Part shown: piece by piece, positions 60,690 to 64,000 of the stretch
Layout: the number at the start of each line of letters is the position of its first letter
How positions within the stretch are numbered: the stretch's first letter is position 1
Source: Mesobacillus jeotgali
GTDB lineage: Bacteria > Bacillota > Bacilli > Bacillales > Cytobacillaceae
DNA length: 64,000 bases
NCBI RefSeq assembly: GCF_002874535.1
Contig: NZ_CP025025.1
Location: forward strand, 556,001 to 620,000
Direction: 5' to 3'
Position numbers and translations under genes: made by a program
The notes under the pieces: generated by a model
What the model saw: only the letters and a program-made list of their open reading frames with translations
What the model was told of the DNA's origin: nothing
Database searches by the model: none

Positions 60690-60842
60690 GTTAATAGACA
60701 TTTCAAGTAAAGAACAGAAGCGAAATGTCTAATAAAAGAGGTTTAATGTACATTTCAAGTAAAGAACAGAAGCGAAATGTCTAATAACAGCGGTTTAATA
60801 GACATTTCAAGTAAAGAACAAGCACGAAATATCTAATAAGAG
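60690..60842 (+). repeat. Three 52-bp hairpin units (AGACATTTC...GAAATGTCT)
   Basis: Right arms end at 60730, 60782 and 60834, exactly 52 bp apart. Each unit holds AGACATTTC (or GTACATTTC), a shared AAGTAAAGAACA loop and GAAATGTCT (GAAATATCT in the third), then TAATA. The period equals that of the unrelated array at 35968. Confidence 0.88.
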
Positions 60843-60870
60843 TTCCTTACCGGTTAAGATAGTTAAACAA

Positions 60871-60912
60871 AAAGACCTATTAGATGATTAGAACTCTAAT
60901 AGGTCTTTGTTT
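60871..60912. terminator. Bidirectional terminator
   Basis: AAAGACCTATTAGA and TCTAATAGGTCTTT around a 10-base loop; faces the minus-strand symporter gene. Confidence 0.9.
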
Positions 60913-60924
60913 ACGTAAAGCCAA

Positions 60925-62736
60925 TTATTGATATTCGCTCAATGTAGGCTGCAACTCTGCCGTTGAACCTCTTTTTATCTTAGTTAGGGTATTCTCACTT
61001 TTCAGATACCGGGCATAGGTTTTGTTCCACTTTTTAAGCGCAACAAATGCCAACGCGATTGTTACTGCGAGTATTCCAAGTGTCACTGGCCAAAATGCTG
61101 GAGATACATAACCGCCAGCGTATGCCAAGTCGATTGGGGAGAACACAACATAAAGGATCGCAACAAGCGCTAGCAGGACCACAGATACAGGCAATGTGTA
61201 TTTCCATGGCACCATGTCGACAGCTGCTTCGGAGCGGAAGGTATATGGCGTAATTCTTGGCTTCCAGAATCCGATTGCGACCATGATGGCGACTTCAACT
61301 ACGAATAGGATTGCGTAAATGTGGATGAAATGAATCGGCACTACAAAATCGAAAAGATGCTGTGTACCCCAGACGAGCATATAGTAGGTTATGACATGGA
61401 AGATGATCACGACTTTCGCTGCAAGGGCCGGGACTCGTTTTGTAAAAATCCCTACCAGTAAAATCACAATAATGGGGATGTTGAAGAAGCCTGTGAATCT
61501 TCTGATTAAATCCCATAATCCTTCCGGTGCGTTCATTAATAGTGGTGCGATACACAATGAGACGATCGCAAGAAGTGTACCCGCTATTTTGCTTACGGAA
61601 ATTAATTTCCTGTCATCTGCTTCATGGTTGAAGCGGGCTTTATAAATGTCGAGCGCGAACATCGTCGCGGCGCTGTTCAATAATGAATTGAATGAACTTA
61701 AGACCGCACCTAGCAGGACGGCAAGGAAGAAGCCTGACATCCATTTCGGCAATACATCAGATATCAATGCAGGGTAGGCAAGATCGACTGACTTCAAGCC
61801 ATCTCCATACATATGAAAGGCGATGACACCCGGAATCATCATTGTCAGCGGCACGAGCAGCTTGTAAAAACCAGAGATCAATACGCCCTTCTGGCCCTCG
61901 GCAAGACTTTTTGCTCCAAGGGTTCGCTGGATGACATATTGGTTAGAAGCCCAGTAAAAGAGATTAGCGAAAATCATTCCGGTGAAAATCGTTCCAAATG
62001 GTACAGAATCCTTCTCAGTTCCAATAGAATTCATTTTTTCAGTATTGGTAGTGGCTATTTGCTTCATACCATCCCCGATGCTGCCGTCGCCGAGTGCAAT
62101 CAAGCCAAGGATTGGGACGAGCAGGCCGATGATGATCAGGCCGACTCCATTCAAAGTATCAGAAATCGCAACTGCTTTAAGGCCGCCGAAAATCGCGTAA
62201 ATGGCACCTATGATTCCGATGATCCAAATGACAATCCAGACGGAAGCTTCATAGGAAATTCCGAACAGCTCAGGAACGTTGAACAGCTGCAATACGGCAA
62301 GGGCACCTGAATACAGCATAGATGGTGCGGTAACAAGTATGTATCCTAGCATAAATAGCAAGACGGTATATTGTCTGACACCTTCATCAAAACGCTTACT
62401 TAGAAACTCTGGTAGCGTGGTAAAGTTTCCACCTAGATATTTCGGAAGCAGGTAGGTGGCCATGATGATAATCGCGAAAGCTGCTGTCACCTCCCATGCC
62501 ATGTTGGATAGATTTGTTCTGTATGCTTGTCCATTCAGGCCGACCAACTGTTCAGCAGAAAGGTTCGTGAGCAGGAGGGAACCTGCAATAAAAGTGCCCG
62601 TCAGGCCTCGGCCTGCTAGGAAATAGCCTGCAGTATCACTGACTTCGCCTTTCGTCTTTATGTAAGAATACCAGGCGACCAGCCCCATGAAAAAAGCGGC
62701 AGAAATCAGAGTGAATCCAATACCCCCAATAATCAT
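60925..62736 (-). CDS. Sodium:solute symporter (SSS family), sugar-transporter-like
   Basis: 603 residues with about 14 membrane segments. YFLAGRGLTGTFIAGSLLLT and LSAEQLVGLNG at the start, GGLKAVAISDTLNG, and ASNQYVIQRTLGAKS are SSS signatures close to the SGLT/YidK branch. It would import a sugar or similar solute with sodium. AGGGGTG precedes the ATG. Confidence 0.9.
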   Translation of the reverse strand: MIIGGIGFTLISAAFFMGLVAWYSYIKTKGEVSDTAGYFLAGRGLTGTFIAGSLLLTNLSAEQLVGLNGQAYRTNLSNMAWEVTAAFAIIIMATYLLPKYLGGNFTTLPEFLSKRFDEGVRQYTVLLFMLGYILVTAPSMLYSGALAVLQLFNVPELFGISYEASVWIVIWIIGIIGAIYAIFGGLKAVAISDTLNGVGLIIIGLLVPILGLIALGDGSIGDGMKQIATTNTEKMNSIGTEKDSVPFGTIFTGMIFANLFYWASNQYVIQRTLGAKSLAEGQKGVLISGFYKLLVPLTMMIPGVIAFHMYGDGLKSVDLAYPALISDVLPKWMSGFFLAVLLGAVLSSFNSLLNSAATMFALDIYKARFNHEADDRKLISVSKIAGTLLAIVSLCIAPLLMNAPEGLWDLIRRFTGFFNIPIIVILLVGIFTKRVPALAAKVVIIFHVITYYMLVWGTQHLFDFVVPIHFIHIYAILFVVEVAIMVAIGFWKPRITPYTFRSEAAVDMVPWKYTLPVSVVLLALVAILYVVFSPIDLAYAGGYVSPAFWPVTLGILAVTIALAFVALKKWNKTYARYLKSENTLTKIKRGSTAELQPTLSEYQ

Positions 62737-62912
62737 TCGTTGACACCCCTTGTTGTGAAATTATTTTAGATACTAAATAGCCTGCTTGCTAACTCTTTAA
62801 ACCTTTAGCGTGATAAAATTTTCTTTTACCAAATATTAAAATTAGAAAATACTGGATTTAAGTAATATAATGATAGTAGAAATACTGAAATTAATGGACT
62901 GGAGTGGTTCAG

Positions 62913-63287
62913 ATGGATTTTTCAATGGTGGTATCGGAGGATCGGATCAAGTGTGCTTACAATGACGGAGAGTTTGAAAATTTGCCTGGCTACGGGAAAC
63001 CGTTGAACCTGGAAGATATGTCAGCCGTTCCAGAGGATCTGAGAATGGCCTACAAGATGCTGAAAAATGCCGGTTTCTCTCCGGAAGAACAGCGGTTAAG
63101 GCAGGAAGTGATGTCTATCGAAGACCTGATCCGCAACTGTGAAAATCCAGATGAAAAGAACAGGCTTAACCAGGAGCTAAGCCAGAAGCTGCTTCGGTAC
63201 AATAAAATCATGTCGAGCCGGGGAGCTAAAACAAATTCCTCTCTATTTAAAAATTACGAACGGAAAATTGAAAAGAAGCTATTATAA
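62913..63287 (+). CDS. DUF1992 (DnaJ-homologue-C-type) protein
   Basis: 124 residues with the family core GEFENLPGYGKPLNLEDMSA and helical remainder (DLRMAYKMLKNAGF, QELSQKLLRYNKIM). DUF1992 proteins are small, soluble and of unknown role. ATG 62913 follows GGAGTGG. Confidence 0.88.
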   Translation: MDFSMVVSEDRIKCAYNDGEFENLPGYGKPLNLEDMSAVPEDLRMAYKMLKNAGFSPEEQRLRQEVMSIEDLIRNCENPDEKNRLNQELSQKLLRYNKIMSSRGAKTNSSLFKNYERKIEKKLL

Positions 63288-63290
63288 AGT

Positions 63291-63327
63291 AAAGGGCCAG
63301 GCGGAGATATCCAGCCTGGCCCTTCTG
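63291..63327 (+). terminator. Terminator after DUF1992 gene
   Basis: AAAGGGCCAGGC and GCCTGGCCCTT around an 11-base loop. Confidence 0.9.
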
Positions 63328-63363
63328 TTATTAGGTAAGTATAAAAATCTTCGCGTCGAGAAA

Positions 63364-63605
63364 TGTCCAGCTCCAGCGCCTAGCCCCTCGAGTCGCTTGT
63401 CTAGTGTCGCCTCCTAGAAACTCCGAAACTTCAACTCCGCCGGCAGAAGCAAAAAGCGCTTCTTTGCCGGAGTCTCCAGTTTCTGCGTTTCTGGGCAGTC
63501 GGCTATACTTTTCGATTTCGGTCCTGCCAATGAAGTCAAAGAACGACTTCACTGTCAGGACCTCCAGCGCTTGTCGGGGCTGATCAAGGCGCTTGCGCTT
63601 TTCTT
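63364..63605 (+). repeat. Mosaic intergenic repeat, copy 3 with nested insert
   Basis: Ends match copy 1 (TGTCCAGCTCCAGCGCCTAG ... AAGGCGCTTGCGCTTTTCTT), but about 115 extra bases lie after TCGAGTCGCTT. The insert is itself symmetric: CTCCG...GAAGC around AAAAA pairs with GCTTC...CGGAG. Abuts the 3' end of the chemotaxis gene. Confidence 0.85.
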
Positions 63606-63606
63606 A

Positions 63607-64000
63607 TTACGCTCCGAGTGTTTTGATCTTCTCTGCAGCAGCTGCTGTTTGGCTTACGTATGCTGCGATTGTCTCGTTATCGTCGTTCAATGTTTCAATC
63701 GTTGCATTCATTTCCTCCAGGCCTGCGGTTGCCTGCTCGATAATGGCAGCCAACTCACGTGTTGATGCTTCGACATCACCTGTCTGGCTTTTGACATCAC
63801 TGACAGTCAATTCAAACTGTCCGAATTGGTTTGTCAGTTCACGAAGTGTTGAGCTGACTTCCGAGAAGAAACCGGAAACTTCTTCAACTGCTGAACGGCT
63901 CTCTGTAAGCTTTTCGCTGCTGTCGTTCATTTTTTCCAGAGCTGCAGAGTTTGTTTCGTTCACGGCAGTAAGATTCTCGGTAATCTGGATGGCTGTTTCT
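63607..64000 (-). CDS. Methyl-accepting chemotaxis protein, C-terminal part (cut by window edge)
   Basis: The last 130 codons of a receptor: a long helical stretch rich in Ala, Glu, Ser and Thr (SQTGDVEASTRELAAIIEQA, GLEEMNATIETLND) ending KIKTLGA. This is the C-terminal half of an MCP signalling coiled coil. The frame remains open to base 64000. Confidence 0.8.
   Translation of the reverse strand, partial: ETAIQITENLTAVNETNSAALEKMNDSSEKLTESRSAVEEVSGFFSEVSSTLRELTNQFGQFELTVSDVKSQTGDVEASTRELAAIIEQATAGLEEMNATIETLNDDNETIAAYVSQTAAAAEKIKTLGA

Overview
The window reads as a chromosomal segment of a spore-forming, low-GC Bacillaceae bacterium (Bacillus or a close relative; a Mesobacillus-like genus is only a guess). 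Reasons: strong AAGGAGG-type ribosome binding sites, frequent TTG/GTG starts, a tapA-sipW-tasA biofilm operon, a liaIHFSR-like envelope-stress operon, an S-box riboswitch, sigma-B- and sigma-K-like promoters, Rex-type operators before ldh and cydAB, and an InhA-type metalloprotease. No rRNA, tRNA, IS element, prophage or CRISPR array was seen.

Layout. 1-3.9 kb: the start of ldh behind two Rex sites, an M23 peptidase, and a MerR regulator translationally coupled to an acyl-CoA dehydrogenase. 4.1-7.9 kb: an AT-rich matrix-fibre operon (tapA, sipW, a CalY/TasA-like gene, tasA) followed by a TasA-like protein with an LPNTA wall-sorting signal. 8-13.4 kb: SulP transporter, three-gene ABC-2 exporter, SCP2-domain protein. 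13.5-17.4 kb: a histidine kinase and an HD-GYP protein sharing one membrane sensor, a 19-residue CWWC peptide coupled to the HD-GYP gene, a hairpin, and a membrane M50 protease with a PqqD-like N-terminus. 17.5-31.5 kb: M20 peptidase, InhA-like protease, YfmL helicase, amidase, YitT-type protein, HEPN/CBS protein, S-box-controlled Cys/Met enzyme, sigma-B stress protein, Cys-rich putative spore protein, LysM-CAP protein. 31.7-35.5 kb: lia-like operon. 35.9-38.8 kb: a 52-bp repeat array, then a leader ORF and two terminators ahead of an ABC-F gene. 39-46.8 kb: flippase, several small stress or membrane proteins, tandem 34-residue mini-ORFs, BI-1 protein, MscL, a LuxR-type regulator. 47-49.2 kb: DUF6230/DUF6114-like exported cluster. 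49.3-64 kb: acylphosphatase, AmpS, MFS, TopB, Nudix-GNAT fusion, a probable selenocysteine peroxiredoxin, cytochrome bd (cydAB), an SSS symporter, and the end of a chemotaxis receptor.

How the parts work together. Rex-type sites at ldh and cydA suggest shared NADH/oxygen control. The lia operon, sigma-B promoters and the tandem mini-ORFs point to stress responses. TapA, SipW and the TasA proteins build the extracellular matrix.

Most notable: (1) an in-frame TGA exactly at the peroxidatic position of a peroxiredoxin, followed by a SECIS-like GGTC hairpin; (2) the CWWC peptide/PqqD-M50 cassette; (3) tandem mini-ORFs whose differences are often synonymous, behind a sigma-B-like promoter; (4) intergenic repeat arrays with conserved periods of 20/21 and 52 bp. 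All assignments come from reading the sequence alone; no database search was run.
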